From Phytophthora quininea (taxonomy: Eukaryota; Oomycota; Peronosporomycetes; Peronosporales; Peronosporaceae): DNA of 64,000 bases. The number at the start of each line of letters is the position of its first letter. The stretch's first letter is position 1. The notes under the pieces were generated by a model. It ran no database searches. It had not been told where the DNA came from and saw only the letters and a program-made list of their open reading frames with translations. The stretch spans positions 1 through 64,000 of the forward strand of contig JAAVTG010000618.1 in assembly GCA_011947345.1 (NCBI GenBank). Reading direction: 5' to 3'. The translations under genes were made by a program, and so were the position numbers. Below are positions 33,645 to 45,169 of the stretch, piece after piece.

Positions 33645-36046
33645 CTATAGACGAGCTTGTGCGACTGACGCGTCCGTGGGATACTGCTTGTCGACTTCGA
33701 TGTACCAGGCAGCCAGCCAGGCACGCTTTTCCGCCTCGCAGTTCTGCGAGATGCGATCAAACAGCGTGCTCTTCAGGTCCCGTAGAACGCCAGTGTTGGT
33801 CTTCCACCGTGCGAGTAAGTTTTCAACTTCCATCGCGAACGCTTTCAACAAATTAATCGGCGCCATCTTCATGAGCTCAAACACCAGACCAGCCAGGTGA
33901 ATTCCGTCGGTCTCACTTGGGGTAGCTTTCGTGTCGATGCTTTTATTCTTCGTCGTTGTGTTTGCTTCTCCGACCAGCAGTTCGGAGCTGCGTTCACAGC
34001 ATTTCTGAACAGCCCACAGAACCATTTGGCGTGAAGTCTCCACGTCCGTCTTCGCGTATAATTCAGGCGTCATAAGTGCTTCCGAGTAAAATAGTGACCC
34101 GAGAATTGCACCGCACGCCTTGGTAAGAGCTGGTCGAGATGCATTGGCAGGAAAAGCAGCCAGTGTCAGCTTTAAATAATGCGGAAAGATGGAGAAGAGT
34201 GGAGTAAACTGTCCTAGATGCGAGAGACAAACGCCAAGAAATCGGTGGGCGAAGGCGTCGACTGGCTCAAACACGTTGAACAGGCCGGAGAACACTACAG
34301 CTAGAGCATCATCGACTAGCGAGGCGCACTGAAAGAGCAACACGCGCAGCTTCCGCTGAACAACAAGCCCCACGGCAAGTGCCTGGCAACCAGCAATAAT
34401 GTCCACTTCAGATGGAATGTCCACATTGGCAACTGTCGCTTGCATCGCCAACGAACGAAAGATGGCAGAAAAACCGTCTCTGGTGACTGCTCGATAGTCT
34501 GTTCGAGTCGATCGGTGACACTTTGCATTGAGGCATTCATCGCAGGAGATGCACAGATCTCGCGCGCGAACTCGAGTCGTGAAAGCGCGAGAAACCCTCC
34601 AATGACGTATTCCGTCGACAAGACCTCTAGGATTGGAGCGATAGTTCCATAAAAGCGTTTAACAAACGCCACCGTTTCTGATGGCGCATTGCTCTCCGCA
34701 GAGCCTTCCCTTTGACCGTTTAGTTTCTTGAGTAAGTTCGGACGAAACAATTCGTCAGGAAGAACCGATTGAGCAGCTGCCACAAGCGAGAGGGTTGCTT
34801 TGAGCGAACTATGATAAAATCCCACCATTTCCTCGACGCATGCTTCTGTCATGCGAATGGACAGCTCACGTAAGTCCATCGAAGATGGATCCTGCAGCAA
34901 CGTTTGTAAATCCTGACGGACATGCGCTTGGTACTCCTGCAACTTGGTATCATCGCATGGATTTAACCGAGGCGAAAGCAGAGGCAAATTGACAAGCCGC
35001 AGCAGCGCAAACTGGTGCAGGAGAGCAGCAGCTCCTGTCCTCTGGACACCCAAAGTATTTGCATCTTCAAGACCAACAAGCCCAAGCGCCACAGCAACGA
35101 TGCAAGACGGAGTATACACCTGAGGGTACGACCCATTCGCCAGCTCATCAACGAGCGCAGTACGGAGCGACTCGAAATACTTCTCCACACTGGTTCGCGA
35201 TGAGTTGATGTCAGCGCGCTGAGAGTCAACACAGTAATAGCCACTGCTGCAGGTTTCTTCGCGATTATCGACATATCCATCTCAGCGTTCGCGAACCTCA
35301 GTAGTGCACCCAAAATGAACGAGCCGTTCTTCTCTTCCAGCGACGCAATATGCGCTCGAAACGGAGCAGCCACGTTCGCAATACACGCAACTTCATATCC
35401 TCGCATGGCAGCAGCCATCCAATGCAGAAATACCCCCATCAGCCGTCCAGCCACGCTATCAACTACTGCCTTCGTCGTTCCATACAGTGGCTTCCTCAAC
35501 ACAGCATCCCACAATGCACAGCAAAACAACGTCTGCGTCTCCTTGTCACAGTGAGTCCTCGACGTAGGAAAGCTCTCTGGTGGCGGAGAAGTCGGCACTA
35601 GACACAAACTGCTGTAGTATTTCCCCTCGAGCTCCAGCCACTCGTAATGCCTCCACAGAGCAGCCCAACTCGACCCACAGCAGCCAAAACTTCATCGGAA
35701 GGGCCTTCTTCAGATGCTCTCCACGCCAATAGGAGAACACCTTCGTCGCCTCTGTCAGTATGTCGCTATTTACACTGCTCTTCTCTTCATTTTCCACTTG
35801 GTCGGACACTCCAACTTCCTGGGACAGCGTCCGAATTTGCCCGTGGACTGTCGCCAAAAGTCTGCACATCGCAGAATGGACGCGTTCGGCCTCCTCGTGC
35901 TCCGCATCTAAAGCGATTCGAGACGATTCCTGCAGCACACGTAGAGCAGACAGTGTCTCCTCCATCATCACCGTCTTCAACCCAGTCGGGCGGTGTCCTA
36001 ATGGCGTCGAGAGCGCGTCGCGCGGGCTATTCCAGCCGTCGTCCAT
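33645..36046 (-). CDS. Large helical protein of unknown function
   Basis: Four overlapping frames (35546-36046, 34963-35607, 34316-35188 and 33645-34451) join by single-base repairs into about 790 residues starting MDDGWNSPRDALS at 36046. It is helical throughout with Leu/Ala-rich pairs, like HEAT or importin-type repeats (for example FPHYLKLTLAAFP, LVFELMKMAPINLL and WLAAWYIEVDKQ). There is no signal peptide or catalytic motif. An importin-13/transportin-like protein is possible, but I cannot confirm it. The stop at 33645 lies 26 bases from that of the TatB-like gene (convergent). Confidence 0.55.
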
Positions 36047-36243
36047 GTCTTGAACTTATGGAAGAAGTCGAGTCAACAAAAGTTCTATAAGGAAACAATA
36101 AAGTATGCTCAAACAGTTTGCATTTAAACTATGCTGTCTATAAACAATTGAGATGAGCACTTTTCAAAACAATCGAGCACCATTTACTGTTCCCCGCTGA
36201 TTGCCCTCCATTTGACAGATATCCATCACCACTTCAGAATAAG

Positions 36244-37400
36244 ATGGTGTTGCCTCCGGCAGTCGTCGAGTTCCTCGAGTCCGTCAAGCAGCACGCGCAG
36301 CGTCATAGCGTTCTAGCTCCGCTGGTGGCGATCGCTCTCGCTCGACTGGTCTACCACCGCCGCCGCCCACCTGCACCAGCTGCAGCTGCACCGACAGCTC
36401 ACCGACCAGTTGACGACCGCGTTTGACCCTTCAAACAAAGACACCACAGTGTCCCCCAGTCTGGTGGCGCCTCCAGCCGAGGAATGGAACGTCGTAGCTG
36501 ACGACGGAACTCAAGAAGGCTCGCTGGTGTACTACCCAATGGAGCCAGCAGCCTCTGGGGAGACGACGCTGGTGCTGGTCGTCCCTGGCAATCCTGGCGT
36601 GCCCTACTTCTATCTCCCATTGATGCAGCAGCTCGTCCAGACCCACGGACGCCAACACGAAATGCGTTGTCTGTCCCACGCAGGCCACTTCATGCCGTGG
36701 AAGAACAACTGCCAGACGTACAGTCTGCAGCAGCAGTTGGCGCACAAGATCAACTACATCAAGAGTCGACTACGACAAGACCCAGACCTCAAGCTGGTGC
36801 TGATCGGACACTCGATCGGCAGCTACTTTGTGCTGGACATGGCCAAAAACTTCCCGCAGCAGGTCAAAGGCTGGTGTTCATGCAACCCACGATCATGCAC
36901 ATGGCGCTGTCCCCAAGGGCAAGCAGATGATGCCGCTGTTCCGCAACTTCGAGCGTGGAGTGACGCTCGTTGGGGCTGTGGAGTATCTCGTGCCTGTGGC
37001 GATGCGTCGCTGGATTGTACGTGGCGTGCTTGGAGCCAAAACCTCCGAGACGTTGCAATTGGCGTCGCTATGTCTTGTCAATTCGACGGTCATGCACAAT
37101 GTTTTGGGAATGGCCGCAGACGAGATGAAGGAAGTCGCTGAGCTGGATGTGGACGCTGTATCACGCCACGAAGACAAGACCCTGTTCGTGTACTCGACGG
37201 TGGACGAGTGGGTGCCTGCAGAGTTCATGCAGGACTATCAGGTTCGGTTCCCGAGTGCGCAACACCGCGTTGTGCCGCAAGCTCACGCCTTCATGATGGA
37301 GACCAATGGCACGCGCGATATGGCTGCGCACATCTCTCAATGGATCGGCGAAGCTCTGGACGGCAAACAGGTGCGCCACGCGGACGCTACAGCAGCGTAG
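36244..37400 (+). CDS. Lipid droplet-associated hydrolase (LDAH)-like
   Basis: An N-terminal hydrophobic helix (residues 20-35) precedes an alpha/beta-hydrolase domain. The oxyanion-side motif is VVPGNPGVPYFY, then SHAGH, QQQLAHKINYIK and the nucleophile elbow LIGHSIGSYF. The family's QPTIMHMALSP segment follows, and late in the protein come STVDEWVP (Asp) and PQAHAFMM (His), completing the triad. These match LDAH/C2orf43, a lipid-droplet serine hydrolase. Breaks at about 36372, 36872 and 36915 divide it; the last two are one base short in runs. Its start lies 197 bases from that of the gene at 33645-36046 (divergent). Confidence 0.8.
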
Positions 37401-37471
37401 GATTTTAACTTGGTCCTGCATGTTATGAATTAACTCTTCTGTTTGCTAGACTGTGTCGACTTGATCGTGAA

Positions 37472-37914
37472 TTATCCCAGACAGCACTGGAAGTCCCACG
37501 GACACGGCAGCGACGTACCCCACACGTCTTTGCTGTACTGCCAGATCATGAAGGACGAGATCGCGTCGTCCAAACCGTCCAGGAAAAAGTTGCCAGGAGG
37601 TCCGTCCACCGGGTCTTTGATCACCCAGTCGGCACTCTTGCCCTTGCAGTTGGAGTCCTTGTAGAAGGCGATGCGGGATTTGCCGTCGAAAGCCCCCACT
37701 CCACCAAGTTGTGCCACTTGACAGACGTAGCTCGGTCGTTGTAGCAGCTTAGGTTGATGCACTGCTGGGACTGGGTGATCGTGTACGTGTACGTGCCGCC
37801 GGACTTGTCGTGCCATCGGTTGTTGTAGAAAGTCACGGTGCCCGACCACGCAGTTGTGAAGTCGATCGTCATCAACCAGAGAAGAAGCACTAGCGTTGTC
37901 GGTCTGGAAGCCAT
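37472..37914 (-). CDS. Small secreted protein, crystallin-like family member 1
   Basis: The start at 37914 gives a signal peptide (MASRPTTLVLLLWLMTIDFTTA). The mature part of about 115 residues has paired motifs shared with the proteins at 44252 and 44681: a cysteine pair in QQCINLSCYND, then RIAFYKDSNCKG, and a C-terminal AISSFMIW. The FYxxxxCxG element recalls the beta/gamma-crystallin Greek-key fold. One G missing at about 37704 breaks the frame. Function unknown. It is an apoplastic candidate by secretion only. Confidence 0.65.
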
Positions 37915-38186
37915 TGGAGTCGATGCCGATGCAAGACAATTGAAGAATGCCATCGATGAGCAGAAGGTGGATCTGACTGAGGTCATAACTATCGAAGCCA
38001 AAGGGATGTCATCGTTCGAGCCGGCAAGTACTGGATGGTGAATTCCCACCGTGCGATTGGGGTGACAAACTTTGTTGTTGTTATGTTGGTTGTCAATCTG
38101 TAACGTGTTCATTTGTTGTGTATTTCTTCTACCCATGAATAGTTATTTCTCAAAGTCTGCCGATCCGCAGTTATTCATTTGTGATC

Positions 38187-41100
38187 ATGCGTCGCGTTCT
38201 CGTCAAACTCTGGGAGGCGACTCAAGTGGAGCTGCACGGATCCTACTCTCAAGAATGTGTTCTACATCTTACGAAGTATGCGACGGAGTCCAGTCGACTT
38301 CGCGTGCTTGCAGTTCTGTTGGCGACTCCGATCCCGTGCTTGGCAGTGACTTTACTCCCTGATGCCATCCCTCTTGCCGACCCAAACGCTGGTTTAGAAG
38401 CCAACAAAGTGTTCCTCGTGCGTGAGTACTATTCCTTCTTGGTGTTTACTTTCTTCGGGATCCACCAGTTCCGAACGGGAGCCAAACGACTGAAATATCC
38501 CATCACATACGCCGTCCGAGACTCGGTTGTTGTGGCTGCGTTGACCGTCGCAGTCGTCTACGGACTAAATCTTGCTGTTGGCTTCCCTCTTCCGTTCTCC
38601 GTACTAACAGTTTCGCCAGCGTGGCTTTTGTTCGTCTCGATCTCGTTGGCTGTTCAGTGGGGAAGCAGATAAAGAGCGTCCCAGGGTGTCGTATCCCGCC
38701 GTCGGCAACTCAGAACCCAGAAGCCATGCAGAACCCAGAATCAGCGCCAAAGCAGAACCCAGAGCAGCTTCGGGATCACACGCATTCGTAAGTAGCTTCA
38801 GGCGTCTCCGACGCACTTCGTAAATCAAACAGTTCTCAATTTGCTTTGTACAACTCAGTCGAGCATACGGCATTTCAATATTCAAACCAACCAAGGCATT
38901 GGCTCGCGGCATGGCGACGGCTTCTCAGCACGCGACGCGCACGCAGCCAGAGCAACTCACCTACTACGTGGCTTACGGTCAAGAAGGACACGAAGATCGC
39001 GTCAAGGTTCTTATCAAAACCTTTAGCGCAGGCAACACCATCCAGTGGTTGACCTGGTTGAAGTCCTTCGAGAAGCTTATCAACCTCAAGGGATGGGCTA
39101 AACGCAAGGAAGGTGACATCCTTTTCCAGAATGCCCGCATTCTCTTGCGGGACGAAGCACTGGATGCCTTCAACGCTGCAGCACCCAAAGAAGAGACAGT
39201 CGACACGTTCAAAGAAGTCATGCGTGAAGTGGCTATGGAGTTTCTTGTTCGTGACCCTCGTGAATATCTTCTCGACAAGCTCAAGAACAGTCGAAAGGCT
39301 CGCACCGTGTCCGTGCACCAACATCTCGCCGAGATGCGAAATATCGCTTCATTGGTGGGCGTCCTACCCGTGGACGATGAGCCTGTTCCTGAGAAAACGC
39401 TTCGCTACTACTTCCGCAAGAGTATGCCAATGGAGTGGCAAGACAAGTACGACGATAGCGGCAAGGAGCTGACGACACTGTCCGAGCTCGCACGCTACTT
39501 CACACGCCTAGAACGAAATCAAGAACGTCGCGAAAAAGCAGTAACGAGCGCCGACAAGGTCAGCAGCCAGGCCGCTCGAACAAGGACGAGGGCAAGAATA
39601 AGTCGGGCCCAGCCTCGACGAAGCCAAAACCCAGCGGTGGCAGTGGCAGCGGCAAGTGGTGTGATCATCACCATACGAGCTCGCACTCCAACGAGGAATG
39701 CCATTTCCAGCAGAAAAGAAGGCCCAGGAGGAGCTAAACTACTGCGACCTGCCTGATGGACCGTCCGATGAGCTGCACGCCATCACCGATGTCGATGAAC
39801 ACGTTGACGTCAAATGCGAGACGATTGTTCGTCTCAAAGGTACCGGATACAGCAGGTTCTTCACTGCGCTGGTCGATTCAGGCGCCAGCAGAACATTGGT
39901 GATCGATTCGTTGCTGGACAAGACGCTATTAGCCAAGATGACACCAGTGACAAAGTCTTTCGACTTACCTAAGGGTACACTTGCAGCAAAAGGTCAACTG
40001 GAGCTGGAATTGCAGCTTACGGAGTTCGGAGAACAGCGCACCGTGCACTGGACTTGCTTCGTTGTGGACCAACTACCGTACGGTATCATATTTGGACGAG
40101 ATGCCCTCACTCACCTCGGCATGGTGCTCGATTTCGCAGCCAAGACGGTCACGTGGGACGGCTCAACAATTCCCATGCGCATAAACAACAGCACCATGAC
40201 TAAGAAGCAGCTACAAGAAGCAGTAGCTGCACTTGCTGACGACGTCGTGAATCAGCACACAGAAGAAGTCGCGAGTGCCATTGACGCAGCTGAAACTCGC
40301 CAGCTTGACATTCTCGATGCGGACTACAAACCCGAGCCACTGGAGCAGCACCTCCTGATCACCTCAGCTCGGACGAGAAGAACGAGCTTTTGACCTTCCT
40401 CAAGGGCTACGAGACAACGCTATTCAGTGGAAAGCTAGGAACGTGGCGCGGTGAGCCCTACGAAATACCTACGAAGCCTTCGCTAAAGCCGTGTCACTCT
40501 CGGCCGTACCCAATCCCCCAAAGCCAGCTAGCTGCTGTACGCAAGGAGATCGCACGCCTCGAGGAGCTCGGAGTGATATGCAGAGACACGGAAAGTCCTT
40601 GGGATAGCCCAACGTTTGTGATTCCCAAGAAGGACAAGAGCATCCGCGTGCTTAACGATCTCCGCCGCCTCAATGAGCAACTGGAGCGCCAACCGTGGCC
40701 GCTGCCCAAAATCAACGACTTGCTACGCAGTGTGCCTCGTTATGTATACGTGACGATCATTGATCTCAATATGGGGTACTATGCTATTCTACTGACTCAC
40801 AAGTCGTCGCTGCTCACGGCTTTCATCCTACCATTCGGGAAATATCGCTACCTGCGACTACCCATGGGTGTATCAACCGCACCGGATCATTTTCAAGCTC
40901 GCATTGCACTGCTACTTGGGGATTTGGAGTTTGTTCGCTGTTACCTGGACGATGTGATGATTGTGACGACAACCAACTTCTGGGATCACCTGGACCATGT
41001 ACGAGTTGTATTTGACCGCTTGCGCGACGCCGGACTGACTGTCAATGTGAAGAAGTGTCGCTTCGCCGCGAAAGAAGCTGAGTTTCTGGGGTACAAGCTC

Positions 41101-44100
41101 ACTCCAGAAGGTCTCATGCCTCAACCTGCTAAGATAGCAGCCATCCAGCGGATTGCCACGCCTCGCAACCGCAAGGAGCTACGCCATTTCCTCGGGATGG
41201 TAAACTACTACCGAGATGTGTGGCCTCGACGGGCCCACTTAGTGGCACCATTATCTGCACTAACCTCCAACAAAACATCGTGGAGTTGGCAGAGTGTTCA
41301 CCAAGATGCTTTCGACAAGATCAAGCTTCTCATGCAGCGAGAAACGTTGCTACATTACCCAGACTACAGCAAAACATTTGACATTCACACTGACGCATCA
41401 GGCGTACAGTTGGGTGGCGTCATCTCGCAAGAAGGTAAACCGCTGGCATTTTACAGTCGCAAACTCACTGGAGCCCAGCAGCACTACACAGTGATGGAGC
41501 AGGAGCTGCTATCAATTGTGAAAACCCTCAAGGAATTCGGAGCATGCTGTTTGGACAGCGTTTGACGGTGCACACAGACCACAAGAACCTTTCCTGTGCG
41601 AATTTCACCTCAAGTCGCGTCATGCGCTGGCGTCTACTGCTCGAAGAATTTGGCCCTGTTATCCAATACATCGAAGGACAAGACAACATCGTTGCAGACG
41701 CCTTATCTCGACTGCCGGCCACAGAAGACAACGACGAACTGCTCGTCATGACCTTAGAGGAATATTATCCACTCAACTACGAACGCCTCGCCGAGGCTCA
41801 GCGTGCAGATGAAGAGCTCAAGGCAGCAGCAGAAAAATATCCACGCAAGTTCACGATCAAGACGATCTCAGGTATTGACATGCTCGCGACGCAGAAACAG
41901 CAATTCGTGATCCCCTCTGATCTTCGGGAGCAAGTCTTACACTTCTACCATCACGTTCTCCTGCATCCTGGAATGACGAGAATGTACCTCACGATGTCTG
42001 CTGCAGTCTACTGGCCTGGCATGAAACGAGCTGTGGAACAGCTAGTCAAGCACTGCAACACGTGCCAGTTCTGGAAACGGCCCCAAAAGCGCTACGGACG
42101 ACTACCAGCAAAGAAGCACGAAAAGCAGCCGTGGACCGAGATCGCCGTCGATCAAATTGGCCCTTACTCGTATTCGACAGAGCCCGGCGCACAGAAGTTT
42201 TACGCGCTCACCATGATGGACATGGCGACGCACTGGGTGGAGATTGCCCCACTCGAGGACAAAACTTCGGTTTTAACCGCCAAACAACTCGATGAGTACT
42301 GGTTGTGCAGATACCCTCGACCGTTGCGCTGCATTCACGACGAAGGCACGGAATTCACAGGACGAGAATTTCAAGAACTACTGCAGTCTTACGGGATCCA
42401 GTCTCGGCCTACGACGGTCGAGAATCCTCAAGCAAACGGCGTTCTCGAGCGCGTGCATCAAGTAGTGGGCAATCTGATACGAACGACTCGTCTCGATCAA
42501 CAAGCCTGGATTGAACTTCTTCCAGCAGTCGCCTTTGCTATCCGAGCCACGCACCACACGACGTTGGATGCTTCACCCGCTCAACTAGTGTTCGGCAGGG
42601 ACATGATGTCTGCAGTCAATTTCACCGCCAATTGGGCACGAACCTACACCCGCCGCGAACGCCAAACGTGCCGCGAAAATATCCGAGAGAATGAAGGACG
42701 CATTGACCACACGTACAAGATCGGCGACCAAGTTCTCATCATACGCAAGACCCGCAACCTCGCAAAGCTTGCACAGTCTACCGACGGTCCTTTTCCAGTC
42801 ACCGACGTCGGAACTAACGGGACGGTCACCATCGACCGTGGCCACTACACCGAGACCATCAACATACGACGAGTCAAGCCCTACTTCGCCGCCACGACCG
42901 ACTAATGACCTGGGGGCGAATGTCGTATCCCGCCGTCGGCAACTCAGAACCCAGAAGCCATGCAGAACCCAGAATCAGCGCCAAAGCAGAACCCAGAGCA
43001 GCTTCGGGATCACACGCATTCGTAAGTAGCTTCAGGCGTCTCCGACGCACTTCGTAAATCAAACAGTTCTCAATTTGCTTTGTACAACTCAGTCGAGCAT
43101 ACGGCACAGGGTCACTTCTCATGGTAGTCGACATGTTGATGCTGTCGGTGAGCGATGCGTTCATCGCGTCCGTGTACCCCATTTACTTGTACATCTTCCG
43201 GTCGCTGTCGAGTGAGGGACAAATGACCTTCGCGTTGCTGCTGGCAGTGATTAAACTTTTCATGAGGAATTTGTTCGCTCGAGTTGTTGTGCATCTACAC
43301 GATGAAAAGCTGAAATTGTGGTCTTTAATGCCGAGCTGTTCAACGCGCTGTTTATTTCCTACTGCATGCAGAGTGCACCTTCGATCTTGACGTCGTTTGT
43401 GATGGTATCTGCTGACGTTCTGATGGTCACCATTTCCTTACACGATTTGAATTTTGCCCGTCGTGGAGTGGAGAAACTTGAGCGACAAATTGATAAGGGG
43501 CGCAAGTGGAGTGCTACTAAGGAGCATCATGGGTCGACCACGCTGGGGAGGATCCTACAGCTAGAAGAGTTTGCTTCCACTTGTGTTGAGCTGAGCTCCA
43601 AAAGACCGTCGAGTGTGAAACTTGGAGTTAACAACCCTGTTGCAGTCATGCCGATATCGACAGCAAACCAGTCAAAGATATCTGCCACTAAGCAGTACGC
43701 GGCGAAAGTAAGGCGACTTCTCTACATGGCAGAATTTTTGATCCTCTTGAACTACGTCGAAGTGATCATTCCTGTCGTCTTCTGTAAGATGTCGAAATAT
43801 TGCTGGGGTATTTGCTGTCTGCTAACTTGATTTTCCTTCAGCGATTTACTTGTTTGCTGCGTTTCGACTTCCCGATCGCCAGGATTACCCCGTCTTTGAT
43901 CATGTGGACCAAGACAGAATGTGCTCTTCTACTGCTTGCTTCAGATCATCTCGCTGTTACTTTTGTTTCAGATTCTACAGCGAATGCTGGGGATTTCTCC
44001 GGTTCGACAGCTGGCGTTTGTGTTGGAGAAGCAGTTCGACTGGGTCCAGACTAGTCTCGCGTCCAGACTTCGTTGCCTCATTCAGGTTCGTAACGCACAA

Positions 44101-44194
44101 GTTTCACTGTCTACCAAGTTCTAGCCCGAGATTTGCAGGGTATGACTACAGTTTCCGCTTTGCTTGGCTGTCGAAAGGTAATGAAGCTACCTAG
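38187..44194 (+). CDS. Multispanning membrane protein, paralogue 3, split by a gypsy element
   Basis: The gene starts MRRVLVKLWEATQVELHGSY at 38187. Coding runs to 38686, stops at the inserted LTR element and resumes at 43112, ending GYDYSFRFAWLSKGNEAT at 44194. After removal of 38687-43106 and one TSD copy the two halves correspond to uninterrupted paralogues 1 and 2: the left half ends LAVQWG and the right begins VDMLMLSVSDAFIASVYPIYLYIF. Introns lie near 43790-43840 and 44085-44140. The element makes this copy non-functional unless it is spliced out. Further breaks near 38660 and 43315 look like single missing bases. Confidence 0.75.
38682..38686. repeat. Target-site duplication CAGGG, left
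   Basis: The five bases CAGGG immediately precede the 5' LTR and recur directly after the 3' LTR at 43107-43111. Five bases is the usual duplication for Ty3/gypsy integrases. Confidence 0.9.
38687..38872 (+). repeat. 5' LTR, 186 bp
   Basis: It begins TGTCGTATCC and ends CATACGGCA, reading the same as 42921-43106. It contains three near repeats of the word CAGAACCCAGA, which could be regulatory. No clear TATA box is visible. Confidence 0.92.
38911..42905 (+). CDS. Gag-pol polyprotein of the gypsy element
   Basis: Gag starts at 38911 (MATASQHATRTQPE) and leads to a CCHC-like zinc knuckle (WCDHHHTSSHSNEEC). Protease has LVDSGASRTLV at about 39868. Reverse transcriptase has SPWDSPTFVIPKKD and the active site CYLDDVMI near 40942. 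RNase H has HTDASGVQLGG. Integrase has the HHCC zinc site (HHVLLHPG...CNTCQFW) and DDE residues in IAVDQIG, HDEGTEFTG and NPQANGVLER. Four breaks, near 39573, 39714, 40371 and 41539, are each repaired by one base in a short run, so the true element likely has one long frame. Confidence 0.92.
42921..43106 (+). repeat. 3' LTR, 186 bp
   Basis: Reads identical to 38687-38872. It follows the gag-pol stop by 15 bases and is followed by the second CAGGG at 43107-43111. Confidence 0.92.
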
Positions 44195-44251
44195 TATCAC
44201 CACTATTCGGCCTCGCGATATTTCGACCTCATTCCTCAAGTTCCATCCAAG

Positions 44252-44674
44252 ATGACCACCACCTACTTCTTCGCCGTCGTTTTGCTCCTCGCTTTGACTT
44301 CACTCTGTAATGGTGGGGAGATGATTCTCAACCACGGCATCACGATGGAAGACCCGTGGCGAGTCAAGTTCTCGAACACGACCCAACGATGCTACACGAT
44401 CACGGACTGCTTCAACGACAAGGCGAGTTTGGCCAGTTGGAAAGATGCCAATGGGATTAGGATCGTCTTTTACAAGGACACTCGCTGCAGCGGCTCCTAC
44501 CTTGCCGAACCAACTCCGACGCACTCAGTACTGTTCTACAAGTACAATCTCTCCAGCGCAGTGTCGTCGTTCATGCTGTGGAGCAAGATTGGCGACACAC
44601 CAACGTCGTACGCGAACGCCTGCGAGTCCACCGAACGAGTGAAAGTCAATGTTACCAATACAACCGAGGCTTGA
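44252..44674 (+). CDS. Small secreted protein, crystallin-like family member 2
   Basis: An intact single exon of 140 residues. It has a clear signal peptide (MTTTYFFAVVLLLALTSLCNG). The mature part has TTQRCYTITDCFNDKAS, then RIVFYKDTRCSG and SAVSSFMLW, the same spacing as in the proteins at 37472 and 44681. Four or more cysteines suggest disulphides. There is an Asn-rich, possibly glycosylated tail. It begins 58 bases after membrane paralogue 3 ends. Confidence 0.8.
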   Translation: MTTTYFFAVVLLLALTSLCNGGEMILNHGITMEDPWRVKFSNTTQRCYTITDCFNDKASLASWKDANGIRIVFYKDTRCSGSYLAEPTPTHSVLFYKYNLSSAVSSFMLWSKIGDTPTSYANACESTERVKVNVTNTTEA

Positions 44675-44680
44675 AGTTTA

Positions 44681-45169
44681 TTACGTCGACTTCAGATTAT
44701 AACGGAGATGCCTACGGGAATGAAATGTCATCAGAGTAGGAACTCTCGGAGGAATTGGTGCCGTTGAATACAGCTCGTTCCCGACAGTCTTCCGTGAACC
44801 CCGTGTCGCGTACATGGCGCTTTCCCAGACCATGAACGATCTCGCACCGATGGAGGCACTTCCGTAGTCGAACACGACTTGGTCCTTACGGGCGTTCTTG
44901 TTGACGCTCTGCTGTCCTTGGCACTGGTCTTGCGAGTAGAAGACGATGGTGTTGCCGCCAATACCGGACCAGTCCGCGCCGATCGTAACTCCGTCAAAGC
45001 AGCTTGAAAACGTGTAGCACCGCTGGGTGGTTGAGAACTCGTACACCCATTTCCGAGCGCCAGGTTTGAGCTCGCTGTAGACAACCACTTCCATGTCAGC
45101 GACGGCGACCGTCAAAGCGGCCAAAAGAATCGACACGACGCAGCAGAGGACACGCAGAAACACGTTCAT
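44681..45169 (-). CDS. Small secreted protein, crystallin-like family member 3
   Basis: The start at 45169 gives a signal peptide (MNVFLRVLCCVVSILLAALTVA). The shared motifs are TTQRCYTFSSCFDG, NTIVFYSQDQCQG and RSFMVWESAM. It is tail to tail with member 2, only six bases apart, so the pair arose by inverted duplication or by drift after tandem copying. The longer upstream open frame (to 45208) would put 13 residues before the signal peptide and is less likely. The C-terminal 30 residues are not conserved. Confidence 0.75.
   Translation of the reverse strand: MNVFLRVLCCVVSILLAALTVAVADMEVVVYSELKPGARKWVYEFSTTQRCYTFSSCFDGVTIGADWSGIGGNTIVFYSQDQCQGQQSVNKNARKDQVVFDYGSASIGARSFMVWESAMYATRGSRKTVGNELYSTAPIPPRVPTLMTFHSRRHLRYNLKST

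Larger units (their letters stand above)
38687..43106 (+). mobile_element. Complete Ty3/gypsy LTR retrotransposon
   Basis: The element is 4,420 bases long, with 186-base LTRs (TG...CA) that read as identical by eye, a CAGGG target duplication and a full gag-pol region. Identical LTRs mean a very recent insertion. The target is the third membrane-protein paralogue. A G-rich polypurine-like tract (ctgggggcgaa) precedes the 3' LTR. The region after the 5' LTR (38873-38890) does not resemble the common Met-tRNA primer site, so the primer is undetermined. No envelope gene and no chromodomain are seen. Confidence 0.93.

Noticed and set aside
38687..43106. Endogenous retrovirus rather than retrotransposon
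   Set aside because: No envelope-like frame between integrase and the 3' LTR; only 15 bases separate the pol stop from the LTR.
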